A stretch of 64,000 bases of DNA. It comes from JAEYXS01 sp943367715. Its GTDB lineage: Bacteria; Verrucomicrobiota; Verrucomicrobiia; Limisphaerales; JAEYXS01. Below, piece by piece: positions 52,566 through 61,360 of this stretch (position 1 is the first letter of the stretch; each line of letters opens with the position of its first letter). The notes under the pieces are model-generated. The model did not search any database, had not been told where the DNA came from, and saw only the letters and a program-made list of their open reading frames with translations. Position numbers and translations under genes: made by a program. The stretch is from assembly GCA_943367715.1 (NCBI GenBank), contig CALRJY020000005.1:1-64000 (forward strand), written 5' to 3'.

Positions 52566-52600
52566 GTCCGATAAAATAAAATTCTTAACCTGATATCGAT

Positions 52601-53455
52601 ATGTTGAAAAAAACTCTGTTCCTCGCGGTGGCGGCCATGATGGCCACCTTCGCGCCGATGGCCCAGGCGGGTTCGATCACCGCCAAGGGCTCGGACACGC
52701 TGGTCATCCTCGCCCAGAAGTGGGCTGAGGTGTATATGTCCAAAACTCCCGGCACCACGGTCCAAGTCACTGGCGGTGGCTCTGGCACTGGGTTTGCCGC
52801 GCTGCAAAACAAGACCACGGATCTGGCCAATGCTTCCCGCAAGATCAAGGGCAAGGAAATCGAAGCCTGCGTGAAGGCTTTCAACGGCCGTCGTCCCACG
52901 GAATACAAAGTCTGCCTGGACGGTCTCTCCGTCTATGTGGGCAAAGAGAATCCCGTGAAAGAACTGACGGTCGCACAGTTGGAAGACATCTTCACCGGCA
53001 AGGTGAAAAACTGGAAGCAAGTCGGCGGTCCGGACGCTCCGATCACGGTTTACAGCCGTGAGAACAGCTCGGGCACCTATGAGTTCTTCAAAGAGAACGT
53101 CTTGAAAGGCAAAGACTTCGTTGCCAGCGCCCAGACCATGCCTGGCACTGCTGCCGTGCTCCAAGCTGTGGCCAAGGACAAAAACGGCATCGGCTACGGT
53201 GGTGCTGCCTACGGCGAAGGTGCCAAGCACCTCTCCATCAAGGCGGATGAATCCAGCCCGGCCATCGAGCCGACCGAAGAGAACGTCGTGAAGGGCACCT
53301 ATCCCATCTGGCGCTATCTCTACATCTACGTGAATCCGAATCTGGACAAGGGCGAAGTCGCTACTTATCTGACTTGGATCCGCAGCGATGAAGGCCAGAA
53401 GGTCGTGAAAGACATCGGTTACTTCCCGCTGCCGAAAAATCTGCGGAGCAATTAA
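52601..53455 (+). CDS. pstS: Phosphate ABC transporter substrate-binding protein
   Basis: 284 aa. Signal peptide (LKKTLFLAVAAMMATFAPMAQA). Phosphate-binding signatures are GSDTLVILAQKW and VTGGGSGTGFAALQN, with SRENSSGTYEFF in the middle, as in PstS-family proteins. It binds phosphate in the periplasm. It follows the porin gene by 35 bp. A hairpin with a T-tract stands between it and pstC. Confidence 0.92.
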   Translation: MLKKTLFLAVAAMMATFAPMAQAGSITAKGSDTLVILAQKWAEVYMSKTPGTTVQVTGGGSGTGFAALQNKTTDLANASRKIKGKEIEACVKAFNGRRPTEYKVCLDGLSVYVGKENPVKELTVAQLEDIFTGKVKNWKQVGGPDAPITVYSRENSSGTYEFFKENVLKGKDFVASAQTMPGTAAVLQAVAKDKNGIGYGGAAYGEGAKHLSIKADESSPAIEPTEENVVKGTYPIWRYLYIYVNPNLDKGEVATYLTWIRSDEGQKVVKDIGYFPLPKNLRSN

Positions 53456-53498
53456 GTGGTTTAGTTGGTGTGTGTGAGTTGTTAAGTTAGTTCCAACG

Positions 53499-53567
53499 GG
53501 AACGGGGTGGATGCCGGACCACCGAAAAACGGCGGTTAGGTTAGCATCTGCTCCGTTCCTATTTTTT
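53499..53567 (+). terminator. Terminator-like stem between pstS and pstC
   Basis: GGAACGG (53499-53505) pairs with CCGTTCC (53553-53559) and GGATGC with GCATC inside, then TATTTTTT. The T run ends 6 bp before the pstC ATG. It would leave more pstS than pstCAB mRNA and may also hide the pstC start, for which I see no ribosome site. Confidence 0.6.
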
Positions 53568-53572
53568 GTCTC

Positions 53573-54748
53573 ATGACCAACAGCAATAAAGAAAAGCGCT
53601 CGATCGGCTGGATGGGTCTCCATCGCGGCCACAAGGCGCGGCCAATGGAATGGCTGGCTGAGAAGTTCATCTTCCTCGTCTCCCTGTCGGCCATCCTGAT
53701 GGTTTTTTTGATTTTCATTTTCGTTTTGCGCGAGGCGCTCCCCGTTTTCCTCGGCAAGGCGAACAGCACGGCGGCCATCACCGCCGTCCCGGTGGAGAAG
53801 ATGAACACGATGAGTGATGCCGAGCTCATCGAATACCTCGCCGTGACGCCGGCCGAGTTCAAGGCCATGGACAAGGAAACGATCAAGGTCTTGATGGAAG
53901 TGCGGTTGGAAAACATGAAGGAATCGCCCACAGACAAGGATGCCGGCATCAATACCGCTTCGTGGACCTACCTCCTGTGGCCTTACCAATGGACCGGCTA
54001 TGAAAAGCCGGAATACATCTGGCAGCCGATTTCCCAGATCCATAAGTACAATATCATCCCGTTGCTCATCGGCAGTCTGAAGACCACCATTGTGGCCTTG
54101 CTTTTCGCGGTGCCGGTTTCCTTGGGCGCAGCCATTTATGTTTCGCAGATGGCCAGCCCGAAGGTGAAAGAATGGCTCAAGCCCACCATCGAACTGCTCG
54201 CAGGCATTCCCTCGGTGGTTATGGGTTTCTTCGCCCTTATCGTCATGGCAACGGTGTTGAAAGCAGTGTTCGGCTATGAATCGCGTTTGAATTCTTTCGT
54301 GGCCGGTATCGCGCTGGGATTGGCCATCATCCCGGTGGTGTTCTCCATAGCGGAAGATGCGCTTACCAGTGTGCCGCGCAGCTACACTCAGGCAGCGCTC
54401 GCGTTGGGTTCGTCGCGTTGGCAGGCCGCGTGGCAGATCGTGCTGCCGGCCGCTATCCCAGGTGTATTCGCAGCGGTGGTGTTGGGCTTTGGCCGCGCTA
54501 TCGGGGAAACGATGATCGTCCTCATGGCCAGCGGCAATGCGAGCATCGTCTCCTGGAACTTCTTCGATTCCACCCGCACGATGACGGCCACCATTGCGGC
54601 CGAGTTGGCTGAAGCAGTGTTTGGCGGCCATCACTACCGCGTCTTGTTCATGCTCGGCACGATTCTCTTCGTCGTCACGTTCCTCTCGAACCTCGCTGGT
54701 GATCTGATCATTCATAAGCTCAAGCACAAGCTGGAGGGAAAGCGCTGA
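53573..54748 (+). CDS. pstC: Phosphate ABC transporter permease PstC
   Basis: 391 aa. Six membrane segments. The first is at about 33-55; a long periplasmic insert of about 100 residues (about 60-160, AVTPAEFKAMDKETIK) separates it from the next, a longer loop than in E. coli PstC. The permease signature EAA motif is YTQAALALGSSRWQAAWQIVLPAAIPGVFAAVVLGFGRAIGE in outline (quoted: ALALGSSRWQAAWQIVLPAA). The stop is one base before the pstA ATG. Confidence 0.92.
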   Translation: MTNSNKEKRSIGWMGLHRGHKARPMEWLAEKFIFLVSLSAILMVFLIFIFVLREALPVFLGKANSTAAITAVPVEKMNTMSDAELIEYLAVTPAEFKAMDKETIKVLMEVRLENMKESPTDKDAGINTASWTYLLWPYQWTGYEKPEYIWQPISQIHKYNIIPLLIGSLKTTIVALLFAVPVSLGAAIYVSQMASPKVKEWLKPTIELLAGIPSVVMGFFALIVMATVLKAVFGYESRLNSFVAGIALGLAIIPVVFSIAEDALTSVPRSYTQAALALGSSRWQAAWQIVLPAAIPGVFAAVVLGFGRAIGETMIVLMASGNASIVSWNFFDSTRTMTATIAAELAEAVFGGHHYRVLFMLGTILFVVTFLSNLAGDLIIHKLKHKLEGKR

Positions 54749-54749
54749 T

Positions 54750-55736
54750 ATGGACACGCAGACCCCCATGCTCAATTTCACTCCGCCTGAGCCACCGCGG
54801 GGCCGTGATTTCAAAACCCAAGGCTTTGATTTCTGGTCCTTCTTTTTCAGCGGCCTGACGGGTCTGGCCACTTTGTTGATCCTCACCATCCTGGCCATCA
54901 TCCTCATCAACATCACGATGAACGGTGCGCCCGGACTTTCCTGGCGCTTCCTCGTCTCGGGTGCGGACAAGGATATGTTCGATGTCGATAAGGCGGGCGT
55001 ACTGCCCATGATCATCGGTACGACGATTCGCGTTATCCTGATGACCATCTTCGTGATTCCCATCGGTGTCATCACCGCGATCTATCTGACCGAGTACGCG
55101 CACAACACCTCCATCTGGACGCGTATCATCCGGGGTGCGGTGAACAATCTGGCGGGTGTGCCCTCCATCGTGTTCGGTTTGTTCGGCTTGGGATTCTTCA
55201 TCAGCTTTCTGGGAGCTCACATCGATCAAAACATCCTTCACGCCACCGAACCTACGTGGGGCAAACCGGCCATTCTCTGGGCCTCCCTGACGCTGGCGGT
55301 CATGACTTTGCCCGTGGTGATCGTGGCCACGGAAGAATCCTTGAAGGCCATTCCGCAAGGTCTGCGCGAAGCCAGCCTTGCGCTCGGGGCCACCAAGCTG
55401 GAGACCATTCTTAAGATCGTCTTGCCCCAGGCGTTGCCCGGTATCCTCACCGGCGGCATTCTTTCCATCAGCCGCGCCGCGGGCGAAGTCGCTCCCATCC
55501 TCTTCACCGGCGCCGCCTATTACATGAAGGATTACCCGCATGCGCTCACCGATCAGTTCATGGATCTGGGCTACCATGTGTTCATCCTTTCCACGCAATC
55601 GCCGAATATCGAGCAGACGCGGCCCATCCTTTATGCCACCGTGCTGGCGCTTTTGATTTTGACTTTCGCCCTGAATATTGTCGCCATCCTCGTGCGTGCG
55701 CAGATGCGCCGGAAGATGCGCCTGCTCGGGCATTAA
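54750..55736 (+). CDS. pstA: Phosphate ABC transporter permease PstA
   Basis: 328 aa. Six membrane segments with the first at about 30-60. The EAA motif is GLREASLALGATKLETILKIVLPQALPG (quoted: ALGATKLETILKIVLPQALP), and SIVFGLFGLGFF is typical of PstA. It pairs with PstC in the inner membrane. It begins one base after pstC and ends three bases before pstB. Confidence 0.93.
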   Translation: MDTQTPMLNFTPPEPPRGRDFKTQGFDFWSFFFSGLTGLATLLILTILAIILINITMNGAPGLSWRFLVSGADKDMFDVDKAGVLPMIIGTTIRVILMTIFVIPIGVITAIYLTEYAHNTSIWTRIIRGAVNNLAGVPSIVFGLFGLGFFISFLGAHIDQNILHATEPTWGKPAILWASLTLAVMTLPVVIVATEESLKAIPQGLREASLALGATKLETILKIVLPQALPGILTGGILSISRAAGEVAPILFTGAAYYMKDYPHALTDQFMDLGYHVFILSTQSPNIEQTRPILYATVLALLILTFALNIVAILVRAQMRRKMRLLGH

Positions 55737-55739
55737 TCT

Positions 55740-56579
55740 ATGCTGGCTATGGCTGAACCAACTGTCCCCAAGCTGACGGTCGAAGTGGGTGCGAACGCTC
55801 TCAGCGCCAAGGATCTCGCGAGCGCGCCTGCGCTCATCGAGGCCAAAAATCTAAGCCTCTACTACGGCTCGTCCAAGGCGCTCAAGGAACTCTCGCTCAC
55901 CATCCAGGAGAAGCAGGTCACTGCCTTCATCGGCCCTTCCGGTTGCGGCAAATCCACGTTCCTGCGCTGCTTCAACCGCATGAACGACCTCATCGATAAC
56001 GTGAAGATCACGGGTGAGATCAAGATCGCCGGTCACGACATCTATGGTCCGGATGTGGACGTCATCGAGCTGCGTAAACGCGTGGGCATGGTCTTCCAGA
56101 AATCCAATCCGTTCCCTAAGTCCATCTACGAAAATATCGCCTACGGCCTGCGTCTGCATGGTGTGAAGAACAACGCCGAGCTCGATGAGGTCGTCGAGAA
56201 AAGCCTGCGCGGTGCCGCCCTTTGGGATGAGGTGAAGGACCGTCTGCACACCAGCGCCTTGGGCCTTTCCGGCGGTCAACAGCAGCGCCTTTGCATCGCG
56301 CGCGCCATCGCCATCAAGCCCGAGATCATCCTCATGGATGAACCCGCCTCCGCGCTGGACCCCATCGCCACCGCGAAGATCGAGGATCTCATCCTCGACC
56401 TGAAGAAAGAATTCACCATCGTCATCGTCACGCACAACATGCAGCAGGCCGCGCGTATCTCGGATCGCACCGCCTTCTTCTACATCGGCGAATTGATCGA
56501 GTACGATGTCACCTCCAAGATTTTCACCAACCCGTCCAAGAAACAGACGGAAGATTACGTCACGGGCCGTTTCGGTTGA
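55740..56579 (+). CDS. pstB: Phosphate ABC transporter ATP-binding protein PstB
   Basis: 279 aa. Walker A GPSGCGKST, signature LSGGQQQRLCIARA and Walker B ILMDEPASALDP are all intact, with the PstB-type FLRCFNRMNDLI after Walker A and THNMQQAARISD as switch His. The first 30 residues (MAEPTVPKLTVEVG) are longer than usual and may be partly untranslated if a later start is used. The cytoplasmic motor of the Pst system. Confidence 0.94.
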   Translation: MLAMAEPTVPKLTVEVGANALSAKDLASAPALIEAKNLSLYYGSSKALKELSLTIQEKQVTAFIGPSGCGKSTFLRCFNRMNDLIDNVKITGEIKIAGHDIYGPDVDVIELRKRVGMVFQKSNPFPKSIYENIAYGLRLHGVKNNAELDEVVEKSLRGAALWDEVKDRLHTSALGLSGGQQQRLCIARAIAIKPEIILMDEPASALDPIATAKIEDLILDLKKEFTIVIVTHNMQQAARISDRTAFFYIGELIEYDVTSKIFTNPSKKQTEDYVTGRFG

Positions 56580-56621
56580 TGACATCGGCCGCGTATCCAG
56601 ATAAAAATCCATTTTCCGCAT

Positions 56622-57320
56622 ATGCAGACGCACTTCGAACGCGAACTCGGCCAGCTCAAGGACAAGCTCCTCACCATGTCCAGCCACGCCACCTCGTCCG
56701 TGGCTAATGCCGTGAAGGCCCTCGTAGACCGCAACGACGATCTTGCCCGCCAGGTCATCGAGTCGGACAACGTGCTGGATAACATCGAGAAGGAGATCGA
56801 CGAGATGGCCATCCATCTGTTGAGCAAGGCCCCGCTCGCCTCCGACCTCCGCCTCATCACCGTGGCCATGAAGTGTAGCCACCACTTGGAGCGCGTTGCC
56901 GATGAGGCCACGACCATTGCCCGTCGTAGCATCGAGCTCAGCCAGGAGCCGCAGCTCAAGCCTTACGTCGATATTCCCCGCATGGCCACCATGGCGCTCG
57001 ACATGATGAATGAAGGTCTCGGCGCCTTCGTGAACCGCGCTCCCGATCGCGCCCGCGCCGTCATCCCGCGTGATAAGGAAGTGGACGCACTGAACAAACA
57101 GCTTCACCGCGAACTCGCCAGCTTCATGATCGAGAAGCCCACGACCATCACGCGTTGCTTGAATCTCATGGTCATCTCCAAGAGCCTCGAACGCATCGCC
57201 GACCACGCCACGAACATCGCGGAAGAAGTCGTGTATCTGTTCGAGGCTAAGGACATCCGCCATACCGGCAAGGGCCTCACGGCTCCAGCCGATACGACGG
57301 GGACGCCGCCCGTGAACTGA
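56622..57320 (+). CDS. phoU: Phosphate signalling protein PhoU
   Basis: 232 aa, two three-helix PhoU repeats. Metal-binding E-x-x-x-D motifs are seen in the first repeat (NVLDNIEKEIDEMAIHLL) and the second (VIPRDKEVDALNKQL), and ADEATTIARRSIELS and ADHATNIAEEVVYLFE are the classic helix ends. It represses the Pho kinase through PstSCAB when phosphate is enough. Last gene of the operon. The kinase-regulator pair PhoR/PhoB is not in the window. Confidence 0.95.
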   Translation: MQTHFERELGQLKDKLLTMSSHATSSVANAVKALVDRNDDLARQVIESDNVLDNIEKEIDEMAIHLLSKAPLASDLRLITVAMKCSHHLERVADEATTIARRSIELSQEPQLKPYVDIPRMATMALDMMNEGLGAFVNRAPDRARAVIPRDKEVDALNKQLHRELASFMIEKPTTITRCLNLMVISKSLERIADHATNIAEEVVYLFEAKDIRHTGKGLTAPADTTGTPPVN

Positions 57321-57327
57321 GCGGTGG

Positions 57328-58692
57328 TTAGTCGGTCTGCGGTTTCACGAGCAGGACTGGACGTTTCGTCTGGCTCAGAACTGCTTGCGCCACGGAGCCC
57401 AGCAGGGTTCCCGTGAGTCCGGTATGGCCCTGCGTGGCCAGACAGATGGTATCCGCACCGAACCGTTCGGCCGCCTGTGCGATCGCCTTGGCCGGCTCGC
57501 GGTCTTCCACCACCTCGATCTCGCTTTCGATGCCCAGTTCCGCTGCTTCGCTCGGGATCAACTCCGCCAGTTTCGCCTCCACCTGTCTCTTCAGTTTTAC
57601 CCACTCCTTCTTCGTCGGTTGCAGCTTCTTCATTTTGCCGCCGATCAAAGGATTCGGAAACTCATTCACCGGCAGCACATGCAGCAGATGCACCACGCCA
57701 CCCGCCCGTGAAAGACTGAACGCCTGCGCGATCGCCGTATTTCCCAGCTTCGAAAGATCCGTTGTCACTAACACCCGGCTCACCGGATGAATCCCTGCTG
57801 GGCTGTGCGTGTTCGAGATCGGCACGCACAACACATTCGTGCGGCACGTGTGCAAGATGTCCCGCGAGAACGACGCGTGCCACAACCGCGCCGTGCCATG
57901 CCGTTGATGCGTGCCCGTGATCACCAGGTCCGCCTTGTTGGCCGCCGCCATGTGCGCCACCGCATAATCCGGCCGTCCCAGATTCGGCTCGATCACGATC
58001 TCATACCGCGCCTTGCCCAAGATGTCCTGCACCTTCCGGCGCAAGTCGCGTTCGACTATCCGTTGCACCTCCGGATCATTCGCCGTCAGGGACATCGGCC
58101 CCTTCAACCCCAACCGTGCCCGCTCGCTCAAAGGCGAATCTACATATCCGATCGTGATGTCGCACGGACCCGCCTGCTGCAACACCTTCACAAATTTCAA
58201 CGCCGCATCCGAAGCTGACGAAAGATCGCACGCGATCAAGACCCGCAAAGGCCGCTCGCCGGCCGTCCAATCCTCGATCGGCTTCGCATCCCGCACCACG
58301 AGCGTCGGCACCTGAGCCGCTTCGGCGACACGTTCCGAAACGCTGCCCAGCAACCACCGTCCTGCTGCCGAACGCCCTTGCGACGACACCACCACCAGCT
58401 TCACGAAATCTGGTTTCGCCCGTTCCACCAGGCATTCATACGGCGCGCCCGTCATCAACTCATCGATGACCGTCACCCCCGTCTCACGCAGCCGCTTTGC
58501 CTCTGCCTTCAGGTTCCGCCCCGCCACCGTGGACATCTCCGACAGCACTCGCGGTGAAAAATCCTCGAACCCGCTCTCCGCATACACATGCGCCAGCACG
58601 AGGCTTTCACCCCACGCATTCGCCAGCGCGGCCGCCGCGTTCGCAGCCTGCACCGCCTGCTCTGAAAAATCTGTTCCGACTAGGATTCTCAT
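57328..58692 (-). CDS. Universal stress protein with three UspA domains
   Basis: 454 aa, three tandem Usp domains at about 1-135, 148-295 and 305-451. Starts of the domains are RILVGTDFSEQA, RVLIACDLSSAS and RVLVTTDLSKLG. ATP-binding G-2x-G-9x-G-S/T type loops are seen in domain 1 (SSQGRSAAGRWLLGSVSE) and domain 3 (ATQGHTGLTGTLLGSVAQ). Domain 2 has GTHQRHGTARLWHASFSR, less clear. Single and double Usp proteins are common; a triple one is rare. It may work with the PiT transporter gene upstream on the same strand, 142 bp away. Confidence 0.9.
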   Translation of the reverse strand: MRILVGTDFSEQAVQAANAAAALANAWGESLVLAHVYAESGFEDFSPRVLSEMSTVAGRNLKAEAKRLRETGVTVIDELMTGAPYECLVERAKPDFVKLVVVSSQGRSAAGRWLLGSVSERVAEAAQVPTLVVRDAKPIEDWTAGERPLRVLIACDLSSASDAALKFVKVLQQAGPCDITIGYVDSPLSERARLGLKGPMSLTANDPEVQRIVERDLRRKVQDILGKARYEIVIEPNLGRPDYAVAHMAAANKADLVITGTHQRHGTARLWHASFSRDILHTCRTNVLCVPISNTHSPAGIHPVSRVLVTTDLSKLGNTAIAQAFSLSRAGGVVHLLHVLPVNEFPNPLIGGKMKKLQPTKKEWVKLKRQVEAKLAELIPSEAAELGIESEIEVVEDREPAKAIAQAAERFGADTICLATQGHTGLTGTLLGSVAQAVLSQTKRPVLLVKPQTD

Positions 58693-58834
58693 GATGGTTA
58701 GTTCTCCGTTCGTGGTTCTGCCATAACCTCCGTCCGAACCCGCAATAAGGCACGCCTAAAATTGCACGTTACCAAGCAAACTTTGCCCTCGTAACTGCCA
58801 TCGTCAACAGACGCAGACTATTTTTCACCACCCC

Positions 58835-59950
58835 TCACTTCACCATCCAATAAACCACCGCCGCCAACAGCGCCGCACACGGCATCGTCAGCACCCAAGA
58901 CAACAGGATGCCGAGGATCACCTTGGTGTTCACCTTGCCCGTCGTCAGCCCGATGCCGAACAAGGAACCCACTGACACATGCGTTGTGGAGACTGGTAGC
59001 CCATACTTGCTGGCCGCGATCACGAGGATGCCAGTGGACAGGTTCGCCGCGAACCCTTGCCCATGATTCATTGCCGTGATTTTGTGGCTCATCGTCTCCG
59101 CCACTTTCCTAGCGTTCAGCAACCCGCCGATCGCGATGAACAGGCCCACCGCCATCAGTCCGTAACGGATGTCCAGCACCTGGATCACCAGCAGCATCGC
59201 CGCGATCTTCGGCGTATCATTCAGCCCTCGCGCAAAACTAACCACGCCCGCACTCAGGAAATGTGCCGCATCCATGACCTTTTGCGACTTGATACCCCAG
59301 ACCGCACCCGCATACCGCTCCAGACATTGCTGCTCTTCACCTGCACAAACCTCCAGCTTCGGCGGAGCCGCGACCTGCAAGGCCATCACCGAGCCCGGCT
59401 GGGGAATCGGGATCACTTGCTGGGTTTCGCCCACGCACAGGCACCACTCCTTCGTGATCCCCAATTTCAGCCGCACATAGCGCAAGCCCAGATACAACGG
59501 CGCCGCCAGCAACACGGCCAGCACTGGGCTGAGCAAAAGCGGCAGCAGAAAACCTTTGCCCAGCGATTGAAAATTCACCTCGGTCCCCACCGCCACCAGT
59601 CCGCTGCCGATGATCGCCCCCGTCAGCCCGTGCGTGGTCGATACCGGAAACCCCGTCACCGTGGCGATGATCACCGTGAGCCCGGCACCGGCCGCCACTG
59701 CCAGCAGAAAAAGCTCCGAACCCACCAGCGCATCCGGCACCAGTCCTTTGCCTGAGAATTTCTTCAACACCACCTCCGCGAAGAAAAGCGAACACACCGA
59801 CCCCGCGAACGTCGTGACCGTCGCCCACCAGATCGCCGTGCGATAGCTCGCCGTCTTGCTCCCGAACAACGACGCCACCCCTTTGAAATTGTCATTCGCC
59901 CCGTTGGAATATGCGAGGAAGCACGTCGCCAGAAATAACAGCCAAATCAT
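58835..59950 (-). CDS. Low-affinity inorganic phosphate transporter, PiT family
   Basis: 371 aa. Ten or so membrane segments. The PiT signatures are present twice: SNGANDNFKGVASLFGS (N-terminal), VTGFPVSTTHGLTGAIIGSG, and in the second half SFARGLNDTPKIAAMLL with GLPVSTTHVSVGSLFGIG. A soluble loop with EVCAGEEQQCLERYAG sits between the halves and holds two Cys. It imports phosphate with sodium or protons. Being next to the pst operon it gives the cell both low- and high-affinity uptake. No Pho box is seen before it. Confidence 0.92.
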   Translation of the reverse strand: MIWLLFLATCFLAYSNGANDNFKGVASLFGSKTASYRTAIWWATVTTFAGSVCSLFFAEVVLKKFSGKGLVPDALVGSELFLLAVAAGAGLTVIIATVTGFPVSTTHGLTGAIIGSGLVAVGTEVNFQSLGKGFLLPLLLSPVLAVLLAAPLYLGLRYVRLKLGITKEWCLCVGETQQVIPIPQPGSVMALQVAAPPKLEVCAGEEQQCLERYAGAVWGIKSQKVMDAAHFLSAGVVSFARGLNDTPKIAAMLLVIQVLDIRYGLMAVGLFIAIGGLLNARKVAETMSHKITAMNHGQGFAANLSTGILVIAASKYGLPVSTTHVSVGSLFGIGLTTGKVNTKVILGILLSWVLTMPCAALLAAVVYWMVK

Positions 59951-60162
59951 ATCAGCTCACCTTTGTATTAAATCGGCGAAAACTTGGCTCGAAGTTGAAT
60001 GTGCTCACATGCGCAATAGTGCATATGATGCGAAAATCCAGCAAACAAAATCAGAGGGCAGGGTATACCAGCATACCCCGCCAATATCGGAGCCTCAGCG
60101 CGCCGCGTCGAAGCCCAGATTGAACAAGCATCCCTTGCTTACTGACGTCAAAGCACGATAAA

Positions 60163-60200
60163 TGTTCTCCCTCTCCTCCTCAACGGGGAGAGGGGTGAGC
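60163..60200. repeat. CTCTCC...GGAGAG REP-like palindrome at a gene end
   Basis: TTCTCCCTCTCCTCCTCAACGG continues into GGGAGAGGGGTGAGCG. The reverse complement of the element codes for the last residues (AHPSPR) and the TGA stop of the hydrolase gene, so the repeat gives that protein its end. Confidence 0.6.
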
Positions 60201-61178
60201 GAGCCCGGCGTCCTCAATGCGCAAGAAATCCCTCGTAAGTTTCTTCCACTCCACCGGCCACTTCTTCAAATACGACTCATGCCCCGTATCCTTGAATACA
60301 TGAAATTCTGAATCCTTCGGCAAGTTCGTCCGTACCTCCTCGATATTCGCCAGCGTCACCCGGTTATCACTGTCCCCGTTCATCAGCAGGGCAGGGCACT
60401 TCACCGCCTTCGCATACTCCGCCGGATTATGGGTGAAACCATTGAACCCGAACTGTCGCCCGCCCCAGAACACCAGCAACTTCGCCAAGGGAAACGGCGG
60501 CAACTTCATCACGCGAAACCGGTTCTCCGTCGTCGCCAGCAACTTGTTGAACGGACACTCTAGGATAATTCCATCAGGCTCCACCCTGGCTGTGGCCACC
60601 GCCCGTAAAATTGATGCTGCGCCCAGTGACGAACCCAGCAAGATCACCTTCCGCCCCGCCGCCCGCTCCTTCACGAACTTGAACGCCGCCGCCACATCCG
60701 TGGCCTCATCCCACCCGATGCTCGTCGAATCTCCCGCCGAACCACCGCTTCCATGAAAATCCACCAGCCAGCATTCACACCCCATCTCATGCAACGCTGC
60801 CGCCATATCCAGTTGTGAATCCTTCGAGGAAGAGTAACCGTGAAACAGCACCGCCACCGGTTTGCTGGAATCGTTCGGAATCCGCCACGCCTCCAGCTCC
60901 AGCCCATTCGCTCCCACCAGTCGATGCGTTTCAAACGCCAACCCCAAATCTTTCGGCGTCCGTTTGTTTTCCGGTCGTGGAATCGTCACCCCTTTGAAGA
61001 GAACCTTGATCTTGCTCCAGGCGGAAAGCTGCTCCGGTGGTGCTGTGCGCCGCGCATCATCCCGCGCGAAATGCGTCATCGCCCACGCATGCTGATACGC
61101 CACCACATTCAGCGCCACAAACCCAAGCACCAGCAACAGCGTCGAAATGAAAAGTATTTTGCGCCACCGCCTCCGCAT
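60180..61178 (-). CDS. Membrane-anchored alpha/beta hydrolase (Abhydrolase, BEM46/DUF-type)
   Basis: 332 aa from the ATG at 61178 (AGG ribosome site eight bases upstream; a GTG two codons earlier is possible). One N-terminal membrane helix (ILFISTLLLVLGFVALNVVA). The catalytic serine is in GSSLGAAS, the oxyanion region in LFHGYSSSKDS, the acid in LMNGDSDNRVT and the His in DTGHESYL. The substrate cannot be told; members act on small esters or acyl groups. The final six residues come from a repeat element. Confidence 0.88.
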   Translation of the reverse strand: MRRRWRKILFISTLLLVLGFVALNVVAYQHAWAMTHFARDDARRTAPPEQLSAWSKIKVLFKGVTIPRPENKRTPKDLGLAFETHRLVGANGLELEAWRIPNDSSKPVAVLFHGYSSSKDSQLDMAAALHEMGCECWLVDFHGSGGSAGDSTSIGWDEATDVAAAFKFVKERAAGRKVILLGSSLGAASILRAVATARVEPDGIILECPFNKLLATTENRFRVMKLPPFPLAKLLVFWGGRQFGFNGFTHNPAEYAKAVKCPALLMNGDSDNRVTLANIEEVRTNLPKDSEFHVFKDTGHESYLKKWPVEWKKLTRDFLRIEDAGLAHPSPR

Positions 61179-61226
61179 GCCCACAACCTGCCACAGAAAT
61201 GCTAAATGGTGAAACCGTTAAATCTT

Positions 61227-61341
61227 GTAGCGCAGACTGGCAGTCTGCCGTGTCGCAGATTGGTAATCTGCGAACCTCCCGAAATTAATTAAAGCAGCCG
61301 ACTGCCAGTCGGCGACACAGCAGGTTGCCAACCTGCGCTAC
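61227..61341. repeat. Four-hairpin palindromic element (GTAG...CTAC)
   Basis: Four 17-base hairpins, each with a 7-bp stem and 3-base loop: GCAGACT-GGC-AGTCTGC (61232), GCAGATT-GGT-AATCTGC (61255), GCCGACT-GCC-AGTCGGC (61297) and GCAGGTT-GCC-AACCTGC (61320). The first two and the last two are inverted with respect to each other, with spacers CGTGTC and GACACA, and the whole is bounded by GTAG and CTAC. It fills the gap between the divergent hydrolase and DUF1501 genes. Confidence 0.85.
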
Positions 61342-61360
61342 CATACCGCGCGTCAGCGGC

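Noticed and set aside
52562..55075. 837-codon open frame on the minus strand opposite pstS-pstC
   Set aside because: It lies across three confirmed phosphate genes and their gaps. Its protein is rich in His, Arg, Asp and Gly with no domain, as expected for the antisense frame of GC-rich genes.
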